A stretch of DNA of 64,000 nucleotides, taken from Microbulbifer sp. A4B17. GTDB lineage: Bacteria > Pseudomonadota > Gammaproteobacteria > Pseudomonadales > Cellvibrionaceae. Location of the stretch: NCBI RefSeq assembly GCF_003076275.1, contig NZ_CP029064.1, forward strand, positions 1,312,501 through 1,376,500, written 5' to 3'. Under the pieces are notes generated by a model. The model saw only the letters and a program-made list of their open reading frames with translations, searched no databases and was not told where the DNA came from. Position numbers and translations under genes: made by a program. This document shows positions 27,313-37,446 of this stretch, one piece after another (positions within the stretch are counted from its first letter, which is position 1; each line of letters opens with the position of its first letter).

Positions 27313-28410
27313 ATGCACAAGCTGCTCCGGCAGGGATTGGTGTTGCAGTTGCTGGCTCTGGTTATCAGTGTCCTAGCCCTTCCGGTCCAGGCTCGAGTCA
27401 TCTCGGATTTGTACGAAGTTGTCGAGGCTGTGTCGAGTCGCGGAGCCACGGATCGTGCAGCAGCCGGAAGTCGCGGCCTGGAACGGGTATTCGTGCGTGT
27501 TACGGGAGATGCCGCTGTCGGCAGTAACCCAAATGTGCAGTCCGTATTAAAAAATGCCCAACAGTTTGTTCAGGGGTATCGCTATACCCGTGAGGACAAC
27601 CAGCTCTACCTGCATCTCTCCTTTGATCCCCAAGCGATCTCCCGACAAGTCAATCAATTGAATTTGCCAATGTGGCCTAATAATCGCCCCGGCACCCTGG
27701 TCTGGCTGGCGGTAGATACCCTGCAGGAGGGCCGCAGTGCGCTAAGTGAAGAAGTTACCCCTGAACTCTTTTCTGTCCTCGAGGCAATGGCTATCGAGCG
27801 CGGTGTCCCTTTGGATTTTCCGGTAATGGACCTCAATGATCAGCGCAATATGCCGCTGGGTGCCCTCTGGGCCCAGGATGAGCAGGCAGCTGAGCAAGCG
27901 GGTTTTCGCTACAGTCCCGATGCTACATTAATGGGGCGGGTGCTTCAGGCTTCTGGTCATCGCTGGCAGGCGGATTGGCTGCTGGTTCACGGCGGCCGAA
28001 GCTATGCTTTCGATACAACCGGTGGCTCCCTGGAGGAGGTTGCTCTGCGCGGAGTCAATCAATTGGCCAATATTCTCGCCCAGCGCTATGCGGTGTTACC
28101 GAATGGGCAGGACAATCAGCTGGGTGCTGTGATTGTTGAGCTGTCCGGCATCGATAGTTTCGCTGACTATGCGAAGGCATCTGGCTACATGCAGGGGTTG
28201 GCACAGGTCAGCAGCGCCAATCTGCTTTCTGTTGAGGGAGACCGTATGCGCCTGGCACTGGTCACTTCAGTGGGGTTGAGCAATCTGCGTGATACTCTGG
28301 CTCTAAACCATAAATTGCGGGCACAAGCGGACGGGGATGCCATTAACCTGAATGGATACCGTTCCCCCTTGGGCAGCGCTGATAATCCGTTGCGCTATCA
28401 CTGGGATTGA
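27313..28410 (+). CDS. DUF2066 periplasmic protein
   Basis: This 365-residue product has a signal peptide (cleaved near PVQA) and the DUF2066 domain over most of its length (YEVVEAVSSRGATDRAAAGSRGLERVFVRVTGD, then YRYTREDNQLYLHLSFD). The function is unknown. The ATG at 27313 has the SD GGAGAGAAG. The gene ends one base before hda, the usual order in Pseudomonas-like genomes, and the two are probably co-transcribed although one product is exported and the other is cytosolic. Confidence 0.9.
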   Translation: MHKLLRQGLVLQLLALVISVLALPVQARVISDLYEVVEAVSSRGATDRAAAGSRGLERVFVRVTGDAAVGSNPNVQSVLKNAQQFVQGYRYTREDNQLYLHLSFDPQAISRQVNQLNLPMWPNNRPGTLVWLAVDTLQEGRSALSEEVTPELFSVLEAMAIERGVPLDFPVMDLNDQRNMPLGALWAQDEQAAEQAGFRYSPDATLMGRVLQASGHRWQADWLLVHGGRSYAFDTTGGSLEEVALRGVNQLANILAQRYAVLPNGQDNQLGAVIVELSGIDSFADYAKASGYMQGLAQVSSANLLSVEGDRMRLALVTSVGLSNLRDTLALNHKLRAQADGDAINLNGYRSPLGSADNPLRYHWD

Positions 28411-28411
28411 G

Positions 28412-29125
28412 ATGAGTATTCCGCAACAATTGCCGCTGGGGGTGTCCCTGCGGGATGATGCCACCTTTGATAACTTCTACCTGTCGGACTCAGATCCAAA
28501 TCGTCAGGTAGTTGCGTTATTGCAGTCTTTTGCCAGTGGTGAGAATCCCGAATCTGTGATTTATATCTGGGGTGAGGCCGGCAGTGGTATCAGTCACCTG
28601 CTTCAGTCTGCCTGTCAGTGTGCAGAGGCCAATGGCCGATCTTTTCACTATCTTCCACTAGCAGACCTGATGGCCATGGACCCTGCCGTTATTCTCGACG
28701 GACTCGAGCGGCTCGATCTTGTTTGCATTGATGATGTCCATCTGCTGGAGGGACAGCCCGAGTGGCAGACCGCTATTTTCCATCTCTATAACCGGGTCAA
28801 GGATGGCGGTAGGCAATTGTTGATGGGAGCCCGCAAATCTCCCCGCGGAATGGATATTGCTCTAGCCGATTTGCAGTCCCGCCTGCATTGGTCTCTGGTG
28901 TTCCAGCTCAAAACCCTGAATGACAGCGATAAAGTTGCCGCCCTGCGCCGCCGCAGCCGCTTGCGTGGCTTTGATCTGCCGGAAGATGTGGCTCAGTACA
29001 TATTGCACCGTGCGCCGAGGGATACACGAGCGCTGTTCCTGTGCCTGGAGGAATTGGATCGGGCTTCACTCATGGCCAAGCGCAAGATCACCATTCCTTT
29101 TGTGAAACAGGTTTTGGATATCTGA
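28412..29125 (+). CDS. hda: DnaA regulatory inactivator Hda
   Basis: Hda is an AAA+ DnaA paralogue that, with the sliding clamp, triggers ATP hydrolysis by DnaA to prevent re-initiation. The product has 237 residues. The N-terminal QQLPLGVSLRDDATFDNF region carries the clamp-binding QLPLGV-type motif, followed by Walker A-like IWGEAGSGISHLLQ, Walker B LVCIDDVHLL and the sensor region LADLQSRLHWSLVFQL. It lacks the DnaA DNA-binding domain, as expected. It starts 1 nt after the DUF2066 stop. Confidence 0.95.
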   Translation: MSIPQQLPLGVSLRDDATFDNFYLSDSDPNRQVVALLQSFASGENPESVIYIWGEAGSGISHLLQSACQCAEANGRSFHYLPLADLMAMDPAVILDGLERLDLVCIDDVHLLEGQPEWQTAIFHLYNRVKDGGRQLLMGARKSPRGMDIALADLQSRLHWSLVFQLKTLNDSDKVAALRRRSRLRGFDLPEDVAQYILHRAPRDTRALFLCLEELDRASLMAKRKITIPFVKQVLDI

Positions 29126-29374
29126 TTTCTATACGGGCCCAGAACGATTTGCACTGGTTTCCTGAGTTCAATCGAGCGCGGTTGTTCTCCCTGATAGTGT
29201 CCTCTTGATTCACAAGATTAGTTTTCACTCACTTCGCCTCGATTTGCCTCTATTCTACTTATCTATTTCTTTGTGAAATCTGCTCTGCCGACGATAACAA
29301 TCTTAAGCAGCGAGTGGATTTGCGGGCTTTTTGCCCCTGTTTAATTCCAAATATCTTTGGTTGAGGGCATTGTC

Positions 29375-30307
29375 ATGCCAAACATTCATAAAATCCTGTA
29401 CGTCAGCCATGCTGCTGAAAATGAGAGTGAGGGTTTGATGCAGGCTTTTGCGGTGGCGCGCAATCACCAGGCTGAGATTAAAGTGCTGCTGGTATGTCCG
29501 AAGGTTCCTGAGGGGTTTGAGGAGTTTAGTCGCCTCTGTGTGAGGACAATGCTGGATCGAGTCAGGAGTGAAATCGAGTCGGCCCGTGCTCATATGGACC
29601 TGGCCAAGGAAAGGACCAACCTGGAGATTGAGTCAGATTGTGGGGTTCGCCCTGCCGAGCGGGTGATTCGGCGGGTGTTAGCCGAAGGCTACGATCTGGT
29701 GATCAAGAATGTCGAAGGGCGCAATCAACTTAAGGGCTTCAAAGCAATGGATATGGACTTGCTGCGAAAGTGCCCCTGCCCGGTATGGTTGTGCCGACCT
29801 ATCAAGCAAACTCACAGCAAGATACAAGTGGCGGTAGCGATAGATCCTGAGTGCGAGGATGGCAGTACTTACGACCTGGCAATTCGGCTGTTGCGCTGGT
29901 CGCGGGTACTCGCGGATAGCTGCAGCGGGGTACTCAATATCATTTCTTGCTGGGACTTTGATATCGATGAGTATCTGCGCCGGCATTTTCCCCTGAGTGC
30001 CTCTGAGGAGGAATTGGATGAGGCCACAGAATCAGCTCGCGCCCAGCATCGTTCAAAGCTTGATGTCTTGATACGTGCATCCGGAATTGAGGGGGAAATG
30101 CTTATTCACCATGTGGTTGCCCACCCGGATAATTTTATCCCGTTGTTGATTGATGAAAAGCAGCTTGACTTGCTGGTCATGGGAACTGTGGGGCGGGCGG
30201 GAATCCCCGGGTTTATCATGGGGAATACTGCCGAGAATATATTACAAAAAGTCAGTTGTTCACTGCTGGCCCTGAAGCCCAGTGACTTTATATCGCCGAT
30301 TAAATAG
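29375..30307 (+). CDS. Tandem universal stress protein (UspE-like)
   Basis: This 310-residue cytosolic protein is made of two Usp domains (about 1-150 and 155-310). The second carries the nucleotide-binding pattern GTVGRAGIPGFIMGNTAE; the first ends KCPCPVWLCRP. UspE-type proteins are induced in starvation and stress. A GAGGG SD lies 7 nt upstream of the ATG at 29375. It is monocistronic. Confidence 0.88.
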   Translation: MPNIHKILYVSHAAENESEGLMQAFAVARNHQAEIKVLLVCPKVPEGFEEFSRLCVRTMLDRVRSEIESARAHMDLAKERTNLEIESDCGVRPAERVIRRVLAEGYDLVIKNVEGRNQLKGFKAMDMDLLRKCPCPVWLCRPIKQTHSKIQVAVAIDPECEDGSTYDLAIRLLRWSRVLADSCSGVLNIISCWDFDIDEYLRRHFPLSASEEELDEATESARAQHRSKLDVLIRASGIEGEMLIHHVVAHPDNFIPLLIDEKQLDLLVMGTVGRAGIPGFIMGNTAENILQKVSCSLLALKPSDFISPIK

Positions 30308-30434
30308 ATGTGAATTGCAGGTCGATTTCAGTTTGGCCTCTGCGCTAATCGGTTTATCGGAATTATTAATCCGGAGCATTGTGGCAACCCGCATACCGGG
30401 CCAGAATTACCGTTAGATAATCTGGAGAAATATA

Positions 30435-32252
30435 ATGATTAAGAAAATTGCCAAATGGTTTGGCGGCTTATTCTTTTTGGGGGTTTTGGCAGTTTCTGCT
30501 TTTTTAGTGAATGCAGTTTATTTCAAACCCTGGTCTATCGATGTGTTTTTTGAGCGGGTATTTCTAAAGATCGGAAGTACTAGCCCTGAAATGCTGTCAC
30601 AAATTAGGGTTCTGGAACAGTTTGGAATCGATGGACACAACGCACACCTCGATGACATATCTCAAGAAGAGCAATTGCGTGTTATTGAAATAATGAAGAG
30701 TGAGCTGGCGGTACTGCGCAGTTATGATCGAGCCAGCCTGGGTGGACAGCAGGCCATTTCCTATGATGTACTCGATCATCTCCTCAGTATAAAGGCAGGG
30801 GTTGAGCGCTGGAGATATCACGATTATCCACTTAATCAAATGTCTGGAGAACAGAATAGATTGCCGGAGTTTCTCGCCGAAGTTCACCAGATTAACAATA
30901 TAAAAGAAGCCGACTATTACCTGTCCCGCCTGGGAGAGGTTGACCGTAAATTTGACCAGTTATTGGATAGTTTGAAGATACGGGAAGAGAAAAATATCCT
31001 GCCCCCGAGATTTGTTATTGATAGCGTTTTAGAAGAAATGCGGGGTTTTATCGCAGTACCGGCGAAAGAAAATATACTTTACACCTCCCTGCTAGAGCGT
31101 CTTAGTAAAATTGAAAACCTGGATAAGCAGGAGCAGGATCATATTCTCAGTCAGGGCGAGCTACTCATTGAAACACAAGTCTACACCGCGTATCAGGGGT
31201 TAATAGATTATTTTGATACGCTTCAATTAAAAGTTGTGGAAAATAATGGCGTTTGGGCTTTGCCAGATGGCGATGCCTACTATGCCTATCAGGTGCGTAA
31301 CTTTACCAGTACAGATATTGCACCGGCAGAGCTTCACCGTACTGGTTTGGAAGAGGTGGCAAGGATTGAAGCGGAAATGACTGAAATTTTCGCATCGATT
31401 GGTAGAACCAGCGGCACTATTAGTGAGCGCTTTTCTGCATTGAATAATGACCCTCAATTTCTTTATGAAGATTCTGATTTGGGACGGGAGAGAATTATTG
31501 CTGACTACCAGGCAATGATTGATGAGATTGATGCTGGACTTGATGATTACTTTGATTTAAAGCCTAAAATGGGTGTTGAGGTTCGTCGAGTACCTGAATT
31601 TAAGGAGCAGGGCTCTGCGGGGGCCTACTATAACCCTCCGGCCATGGATGGGTCTCGTCCCGGTGTATTTTATGCAAACCTGCGCGATGTTTATGAGACC
31701 AAGAAATTTGGTATGCGTACCCTGGCATATCATGAAGCCGTGCCTGGACATCACTTTCAGTTGGCAATAGCGCAAGAATTAGAGGGTGTGCCGACCTTCC
31801 GTAAAATGGGATTGTTCAATGCTTACTCCGAGGGGTGGGCACTATATTCCGAGAAGCTTGCCAAAGAAGCCGGTTTTCAGGAAAACCCTTATGATGATTT
31901 AGGTCGATTGCAGGCTGAGATGTTCCGGGCAGTGCGCTTGGTTGTTGATACCGGGATACATTACAAGCGCTGGAGTCGCGAACAAGCTATTGAGTATATG
32001 CTGGAAAAGACCGGTATGACTGAAACGGAAGTTACTACTGAAATTGAGCGATATATGGTTTGGCCCGGACAGGCGCTGGCCTATAAAACCGGTATGCTGA
32101 AGATTCTTGAGTTGCGTGAGCGTGCCAAAGAAGCGCTTGGTAGCAAGTTTGATATCCGTCAATTCCACAATGTAATTCTCACGAATGGAGCTTTACCATT
32201 GGCTGTGTTAGAGCAGCAGGTAGATCAGTGGATAGCAGTCAAGGAGGGTTAG
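30435..32252 (+). CDS. DUF885 putative metallopeptidase 1, membrane-anchored
   Basis: This 605-residue DUF885 protein begins with a membrane-spanning segment (about 10-28) rather than a lipobox, so it is probably held in the inner membrane facing the periplasm. The family motif YHEAVPGHH is at 432-440 (His433, Glu434, His439, His440), followed by AYSEGWALYSEKL and the VMPGQA-like VWPGQALAYKTGMLKI block. His and Glu residues of this kind suggest zinc hydrolase activity, but DUF885 enzymes are poorly characterised. SD is GGAGAAAT. It is the first of five family members here. Confidence 0.88.
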   Translation: MIKKIAKWFGGLFFLGVLAVSAFLVNAVYFKPWSIDVFFERVFLKIGSTSPEMLSQIRVLEQFGIDGHNAHLDDISQEEQLRVIEIMKSELAVLRSYDRASLGGQQAISYDVLDHLLSIKAGVERWRYHDYPLNQMSGEQNRLPEFLAEVHQINNIKEADYYLSRLGEVDRKFDQLLDSLKIREEKNILPPRFVIDSVLEEMRGFIAVPAKENILYTSLLERLSKIENLDKQEQDHILSQGELLIETQVYTAYQGLIDYFDTLQLKVVENNGVWALPDGDAYYAYQVRNFTSTDIAPAELHRTGLEEVARIEAEMTEIFASIGRTSGTISERFSALNNDPQFLYEDSDLGRERIIADYQAMIDEIDAGLDDYFDLKPKMGVEVRRVPEFKEQGSAGAYYNPPAMDGSRPGVFYANLRDVYETKKFGMRTLAYHEAVPGHHFQLAIAQELEGVPTFRKMGLFNAYSEGWALYSEKLAKEAGFQENPYDDLGRLQAEMFRAVRLVVDTGIHYKRWSREQAIEYMLEKTGMTETEVTTEIERYMVWPGQALAYKTGMLKILELRERAKEALGSKFDIRQFHNVILTNGALPLAVLEQQVDQWIAVKEG

Positions 32253-32393
32253 GGTTCACTATCGCTGACCATTTGGTTGTGAGAGTGTCAAAAGTGTAGC
32301 TCGATAGTTTTGAGCATCTTTACCACTAGAAAAGGTGAAGATGCCAAGAGCATATGATTTTAGGTAAGAGTGGTATTTGTAAGGGGTTAGTAA

Positions 32394-32789
32394 GTGCCGA
32401 AATCAAAAGCTATTACAATAGATGATGGATTTTCCAGAGTTAAATTTTTAAATGGAAGAACTCCTGAAACAACGGATGAGGAAGCTAAAGATACTTTTTC
32501 CCTATTGTCCGAGTATAGGGATGGTGGAATATATGTAGCACACTATTCAGGAAATAGCGAATGGGAAAGGCACACCAGTGGAGATGAGTTTGTTCAAGTT
32601 GTAGGTGGGGCAACGACTCTAATTCTTCTCATAAGGGGTGAAGAGAAACGTAACGATTTATCAGCTGGGCAAATATTGGTTATACCAAAAGGTGTGTGGC
32701 ACCGGTTCGAAACGCCAGCGGGAGTAAAAGTTATGACTATAACCCCGCAGCCAACTGAGCATAGTGTCGCTAAGCCATTTGATACCTAA
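32394..32789 (+). CDS. Cupin-domain protein
   Basis: This is a 131-residue single cupin. RHTSGDEFVQVVGG supplies the first cupin motif (His, Glu) and ILVIPKGVWHRFET the second (His). Metal binding is likely; substrate unknown. It uses a GTG start with AAGGGG SD about 5 nt upstream. The region is AT-rich relative to its neighbours and the gene stands alone, possibly a recent arrival. Confidence 0.8.
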   Translation: MPKSKAITIDDGFSRVKFLNGRTPETTDEEAKDTFSLLSEYRDGGIYVAHYSGNSEWERHTSGDEFVQVVGGATTLILLIRGEEKRNDLSAGQILVIPKGVWHRFETPAGVKVMTITPQPTEHSVAKPFDT

Positions 32790-32945
32790 GAGGTAAGCTC
32801 ATTCTACATACTGGGCGCTGTTAGTTTTACGGCATTCAAACTTAAGCTATAGGGCTGTGTGTGTAAGATGCAGGTAAACAAAGCATGTTGCATATTCCCG
32901 TGTTTATTTGTCCTTCGACTTGTTAGGTGTTCACTATTAACTCCA

Positions 32946-32975
32946 ATAAAAAGGCCACAGATGGTGGCCTTTTTA
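32946..32975. terminator. Bidirectional terminator between cupin and DUF885 genes
   Basis: AAAAAGGCCAC pairs with GTGGCCTTTTT around a short loop, with A-run and T-run flanks, between convergent genes. Confidence 0.85.
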
Positions 32976-32995
32976 ATGCTGTTTTAGCCTGACAG

Positions 32996-34882
32996 CTATA
33001 CTTTTGGAGTTTTTGTTTTTTCTATCCACTCGTCAATAATTTCCTCCAGGACATCCAGTGGTACTGGACCGTTGGCTAGAACTGCATTGTGGAATTGGCG
33101 AATGTCAAAGTGATCCCCTAGTTCTGTTTTGGCTTTTTCACGCAACTCCAAAATTTTTAACATGCCAATTTTGTAAGCGGTTGCCTGGCCGGGCATGACG
33201 ATATAACGCTCGATCGCTTTAATGACATCGCCTTCAGGATTTGGGGTATTCTCCATGAGGTATTGTATGGCTTGCTCGCGGGTCCACTTCTTAGCGTGAA
33301 TTCCAGTATCTACAACTAGACGAGCCGCTCGCCACAACTCCATAGCCAGGCGTCCAAAATCTGAGTAGGGATCCTGGTAGAGTCCCATTTCTTTCGGCAC
33401 CATTTCAGAGTAAAGACCCCAGCCCTCGGTATAGGCGGTATAGCGCCCATATTTGCGGAATTTGGGGATGTCTTGCAGTTCCTGGGTGATAGAGAGCTGC
33501 ATATGATGGCCGGGTATGCCCTCGTGGTATGCCAGTGCTTCCATCTGATAGCTGGGCATATCGTCCATGTTATAGAGATTGGCATAGTAAATACCTGGGC
33601 GAGAACCATCGGGGGCAGCTTGCAGGTAAAAAGCTTTACCGGCGGATTTTTCCCGGAAAGGTTCAACCGCTCTCACATCGAGATCCGCTTTGGGTTTTGT
33701 GGTAAATAGCTCGTCCAACCTTCCTTTCATGGTATCGATAATGGCTGTAGCCTTCTTCAGATACTCAGCTTTGCCCTCTTCAGTAGTTGGGTAATAGAAC
33801 TGCTTATCTGTACGCATGAATTCGAAGAAGTTCTTTAATTTACCTTCGAATTTTACTTTGCGCATAATTTCGCGCATTTCATTATGGATGCGTGTTACTT
33901 CTTCAAGGCCGATTCTATGAATTTCGTCGGCAGTCATACCTGTAGAGGTATAAAAGCCGAGGCGAAAGTCATAAAAGTCATTGCCATGTGCCAGTTTCCA
34001 GGCGCCATCATCAGTGGTTGCGCGTATTTCCAGTTCCTGCAAGTAGTCGATCAATTCTTGATAGGCGGGACCAGTTCTTTCTTTTAGTGCTTTTTTCGCC
34101 TTGTCAGTCAGGGATTTTTTCTTTTCGCTACTGATGCTCAGATTCTCTAACTTTTGCTTGAAATCGGCAAATAGCGGGCTGTCTTTTTTCCTGTCAAATG
34201 GTGCTCCGTTGATAAGGTTTTGTGCATCGCTAATAATATAGGGGAAAACAAATTTTGGAATAATAGTGCCAGCTTTGGCACTTTCTTCTAGCTGATTCTG
34301 CAGTTGTAAGAAATACTGGGGAATTCTATTTAAGCGGGAAATATAGGCTTCGGCATCCCTTATGTTGTCAATACGGTGTTGACTAATAAGTGTTGAAGCA
34401 GCCCCGGTATGGGTGGCGAACATTTGGTTGATAGGGTAATTGTGATTCCGCCATTGATATGCCTCGACCTCCTGTTGCACAGTTCGCTTAGCCAAGCGCA
34501 GGTTCAGTTGGGTGGCTCGATCCAGTGTGGCGGGGTCAATTTTGTTTAATTCCTCTAATTGACGCTTGTTAATTTCATGTGTTTCTTGTGCAAATTCCGG
34601 TGATAGGTCGTTCCACTTACCGTAATCCTCTTTTATTCCCAGGAAAGTTTTAAACTCAGGGTTGCGGTTGAGATGCTCCTGAAAGAAATTATCGAATATC
34701 TGGTTGACCTTTTTGCTGGCCTCGCTCTCTTTTTTATTGATTTTGGAGGACACTGCTGGGTCTAAAGTGCCCTCCTGTGGAGCGGCAATCTTCTGTGTGA
34801 TCTCATTGTTGGTACTGTCGTTGCAGCCAGTGAGAACGAGTGAGCTTACCGCCGCTGCAATCAGAGTTAATTTTAACTTCAT
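32996..34882 (-). CDS. DUF885 putative metallopeptidase 2, lipoprotein
   Basis: This 628-residue lipoprotein (signal MKLKLTLIAAAVSSLVLTGC) belongs to DUF885. The YHEGIPGHHMQL motif has His453, Glu454, His459 and His460; TEGWGLYSEM and YIVMPGQATAYKIGMLKI follow. The chosen ATG at 34882 has AAGGA 8 nt upstream. It is a close duplicate of the next gene upstream (35334-37211): almost the whole C-terminal half is the same residue for residue. Third codon positions are visibly more A/T-rich than in that copy. Confidence 0.9.
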   Translation of the reverse strand: MKLKLTLIAAAVSSLVLTGCNDSTNNEITQKIAAPQEGTLDPAVSSKINKKESEASKKVNQIFDNFFQEHLNRNPEFKTFLGIKEDYGKWNDLSPEFAQETHEINKRQLEELNKIDPATLDRATQLNLRLAKRTVQQEVEAYQWRNHNYPINQMFATHTGAASTLISQHRIDNIRDAEAYISRLNRIPQYFLQLQNQLEESAKAGTIIPKFVFPYIISDAQNLINGAPFDRKKDSPLFADFKQKLENLSISSEKKKSLTDKAKKALKERTGPAYQELIDYLQELEIRATTDDGAWKLAHGNDFYDFRLGFYTSTGMTADEIHRIGLEEVTRIHNEMREIMRKVKFEGKLKNFFEFMRTDKQFYYPTTEEGKAEYLKKATAIIDTMKGRLDELFTTKPKADLDVRAVEPFREKSAGKAFYLQAAPDGSRPGIYYANLYNMDDMPSYQMEALAYHEGIPGHHMQLSITQELQDIPKFRKYGRYTAYTEGWGLYSEMVPKEMGLYQDPYSDFGRLAMELWRAARLVVDTGIHAKKWTREQAIQYLMENTPNPEGDVIKAIERYIVMPGQATAYKIGMLKILELREKAKTELGDHFDIRQFHNAVLANGPVPLDVLEEIIDEWIEKTKTPKV

Positions 34883-35333
34883 GAGTACAATCCTTGCGTT
34901 CAAAGAGTAGCTTTTTCTTTTTTATCATTATTTTTACGATCAATGGACTTTTTTTTGTAGATACATCCCATAATTTGGGTTTTTGGATAAAAAACTATAG
35001 CAATTAAGTGTGGTGCACTTATTTGGTGTGGAGAAATACAGAGTAGGTTTTATTTTGGTGCTATTGCACGACAAGGGAGGGGCTAAGCGTAAGTTGTGTA
35101 ATAGAAGGGCGTTTGTGGCATTTAGCAAGAGTGGGGGCTTGGAGCCAGGTATATTTTTGAGTGGTGTTTACTCAATAAAAAACCCGAAAACTCAAGATTG
35201 GATTCCGGGTTTTTGTGATTAAACAGTAATTATCCAGTTGTAAAATTAATGCAAGAGTTTTGTCTTTGCGGTATTTTACTGGCGATAATAAAAGAAAAGA
35301 CAGGCGCGTAATAGCTGCCTGTCTTTCTAGTAA
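34883..35333. other. Spacer between tandem DUF885 genes with two stem-loops
   Basis: No credible gene. AAAAACCCG and CGGGTTTTT (about 35178-35216) form a 9-bp stem with a 20-nt loop. AAAGACAGGC (35296-35305) pairs perfectly with GCCTGTCTTT (35317-35326); on the minus strand it is followed by a T-rich run and terminates the DUF885 gene at 35334. The remainder should contain the promoter of the downstream copy. Confidence 0.7.
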
Positions 35334-37211
35334 TTACTGTTGGGTTTTCACCTTGGCTACCCACTCGTTAACCAGCTCTTCCAATACATCCAGGGGTACT
35401 GAACCATTGGCGAGAATAGTGTCGTGGAAACCGCGGACATCGAACTTGTCGCCCAATTCATTTTTTGATTTTTCACGCAGCTCAACAATTTTCAGCATGC
35501 CGATTTTATAGGCGGTGGCTTGGCCAGGCATTACGATATAACGTTCGATTGCTTTGACTACATCGCCTTTCGGGTTCGGGGTGTTCTCTACGAGATAGTC
35601 GATCGCCTGCTCGCGAGTCCATTTCTTAGCGTGGAGGCCGGTGTCTACAACCAGTCGGCCAGCGCGCCACAGTTCCATAGCCAGGCGTCCGAAGTCAGAG
35701 TAGGGGTCTTCGTAGAAGCCTAGTTCCTTGGGTACCAGCTCGGAGTAGAGGCCCCAGCCTTCGGTATAAGCAGTGTAACCGCCGTATTTACGGAACTTGG
35801 GAATATCCTCTAATTCCTGGGCGATAGAGAGCTGCATATGGTGGCCGGGGATACCTTCGTGGTAGGCCAGTGCTTCCATCTGGTAAGACGGCATATCTTC
35901 CATATTGTACAGATTGGCGTAGTAGATGCCGGGGCGCGAGCCATCGGGAGCGGGGCGCTGGTAGAAAGCTTTGCCGGCGGATTTCTCGCGGAAGGGTTCT
36001 ACCGCTCTCACATCCAGATCGGCTTTGGGCTTGGTGATAAACAGTTCATCCAGGCGGCCCTTCATGGTGTCGATAATTGCGGTGGCCTTTTCCAGGTACT
36101 CCGCTTTACCTTCCTCAGTAGTGGGGTAGTAGAACTGCTTGTCGGTACGCATGAACTCGAAGAATTCCTGCAAGTTACCTTCGAACTTAACCTTGCGCAT
36201 AATCTCGCGCATTTCGTCGTGAATGCGGGCAACTTCCTTGAGACCGGTTTGGTGGATCTCATCGGCAGTCATATCCGTAGTAGTGTAAACACCGAGGCGG
36301 AATTTATAGAATTCTTCGCCATCAGCCAGTTTCCAGGCACCGTCGTCTGTAGTGGCTTTTTTCTCCAGTTCTTGCAGGTAGCTGATCAATTTTTCGTAAG
36401 CGGGGCCGGCACTTTCAGTCAGGGCCTGGCTGGCTTTTTCGATCAGTGATTTCTTTTGATCTTCGCTGATTTCCAGCTTTTCTACCTTGCCTTTAAAGTC
36501 GGCAAACAGAGGGCTGTCTTTCTCACCGTTAAATGGTGCACCGGTGATCAGGTTGCGGGAGTCGCTGATAACGTAGGGGAATACGAACTTGGGTACGATG
36601 GTGCCGACTGCAGCGTTTGCCTTCAGTTGCTCTTGCAGTTGGGAGAAATACTTGGGCATGCCATTCAAGCGAGCAATATAGGCCTCTGCATCGCTGACAT
36701 CATCAATGCGATGTTGGCTGATCAGCAGAGACGCAGCGCTGGTATGGGTGGCATACATCTGGTTGACAGGGTAGCCGTGGTTACGCCACTTGTAGCCGTC
36801 AATATCCTGCTGCCAATTGCGCTTTGCCAGGCGTAGGCTCAAGCGTGTGGCGTCATCCAGATTGGAAGGGTCAATTTTATTCAGTTCAGCCAGCTGGCGC
36901 TTGTCGATCTCCAGGGTTTCTTTGACAAATTCTGGAGAGAGGTCGTCCCACTTATCGTAGTCTTCCTTTTTACCCAGGAAAGTTTTGTATTCGGGGCTGC
37001 GAGCAAGGTGCTCCTGGAAGAAGTCCTCGAACATCTGGTTAACGCGTTTGACTGCGGCTGGGTCCACTTTTCCTGCGACCTCTTGAGTCGCACTGCTTTC
37101 CGTGGCTGTAGCGGTTGCACTCTGCTCGGCGGTGTTCGGGGCGCCGCGGTCACAGCCGCTGATTACCAGCGCGCTTATGGCGGCTGCGATCAGGGTTGGT
37201 TTCAACTTCAT
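35334..37211 (-). CDS. DUF885 putative metallopeptidase 3, lipoprotein
   Basis: This 625-residue lipoprotein (MKLKPTLIAAAISALVISGC) is the tandem paralogue of the gene at 32996. It keeps YHEGIPGHHMQL (His451, Glu452, His457, His458), TEGWGLYSEL and VMPGQATAYKIGMLKI. After the lipobox there is a Thr/Ala/Ser-rich linker. Codon use matches the surrounding core genes better than its duplicate does, so this is probably the parental copy. ATG at 37211 has GGGA upstream; another ATG lies two codons earlier. Confidence 0.9.
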   Translation of the reverse strand: MKLKPTLIAAAISALVISGCDRGAPNTAEQSATATATESSATQEVAGKVDPAAVKRVNQMFEDFFQEHLARSPEYKTFLGKKEDYDKWDDLSPEFVKETLEIDKRQLAELNKIDPSNLDDATRLSLRLAKRNWQQDIDGYKWRNHGYPVNQMYATHTSAASLLISQHRIDDVSDAEAYIARLNGMPKYFSQLQEQLKANAAVGTIVPKFVFPYVISDSRNLITGAPFNGEKDSPLFADFKGKVEKLEISEDQKKSLIEKASQALTESAGPAYEKLISYLQELEKKATTDDGAWKLADGEEFYKFRLGVYTTTDMTADEIHQTGLKEVARIHDEMREIMRKVKFEGNLQEFFEFMRTDKQFYYPTTEEGKAEYLEKATAIIDTMKGRLDELFITKPKADLDVRAVEPFREKSAGKAFYQRPAPDGSRPGIYYANLYNMEDMPSYQMEALAYHEGIPGHHMQLSIAQELEDIPKFRKYGGYTAYTEGWGLYSELVPKELGFYEDPYSDFGRLAMELWRAGRLVVDTGLHAKKWTREQAIDYLVENTPNPKGDVVKAIERYIVMPGQATAYKIGMLKIVELREKSKNELGDKFDVRGFHDTILANGSVPLDVLEELVNEWVAKVKTQQ

Positions 37212-37403
37212 GAGCATATTCCCAGTGTTCGGTTCTTCGTTGCTAATTTGTGCCACTTAAGTGGCATTCTTTAGGTTGGCTGCCTAAATCCCCCAATCTT
37301 TATGCGGGATCAGTAGTGCAGATCAGCATGTATTGTGCTGATTGGAGCAGCATTTGGCCAGTGGTGGGGAGCTTTTGGCTGGGGGGAGAGCAATAAAGAA
37401 ATC

Positions 37404-37432
37404 AAAAAAGCGGGCACATGGCCCGCTTTTTC
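37404..37432. terminator. Terminator downstream of sodB
   Basis: AAAAAGCGGGC and GCCCGCTTTTT form a strong stem around a 5-nt loop, 15 nt past the sodB stop on the minus strand. Confidence 0.85.
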
Positions 37433-37446
37433 TGGTGACTTCGGGA

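Noticed and set aside
35010-35222. 70-codon plus-strand frame in the spacer between DUF885 genes
   Set aside because: It runs through a terminator-like hairpin and lacks an SD and domain.
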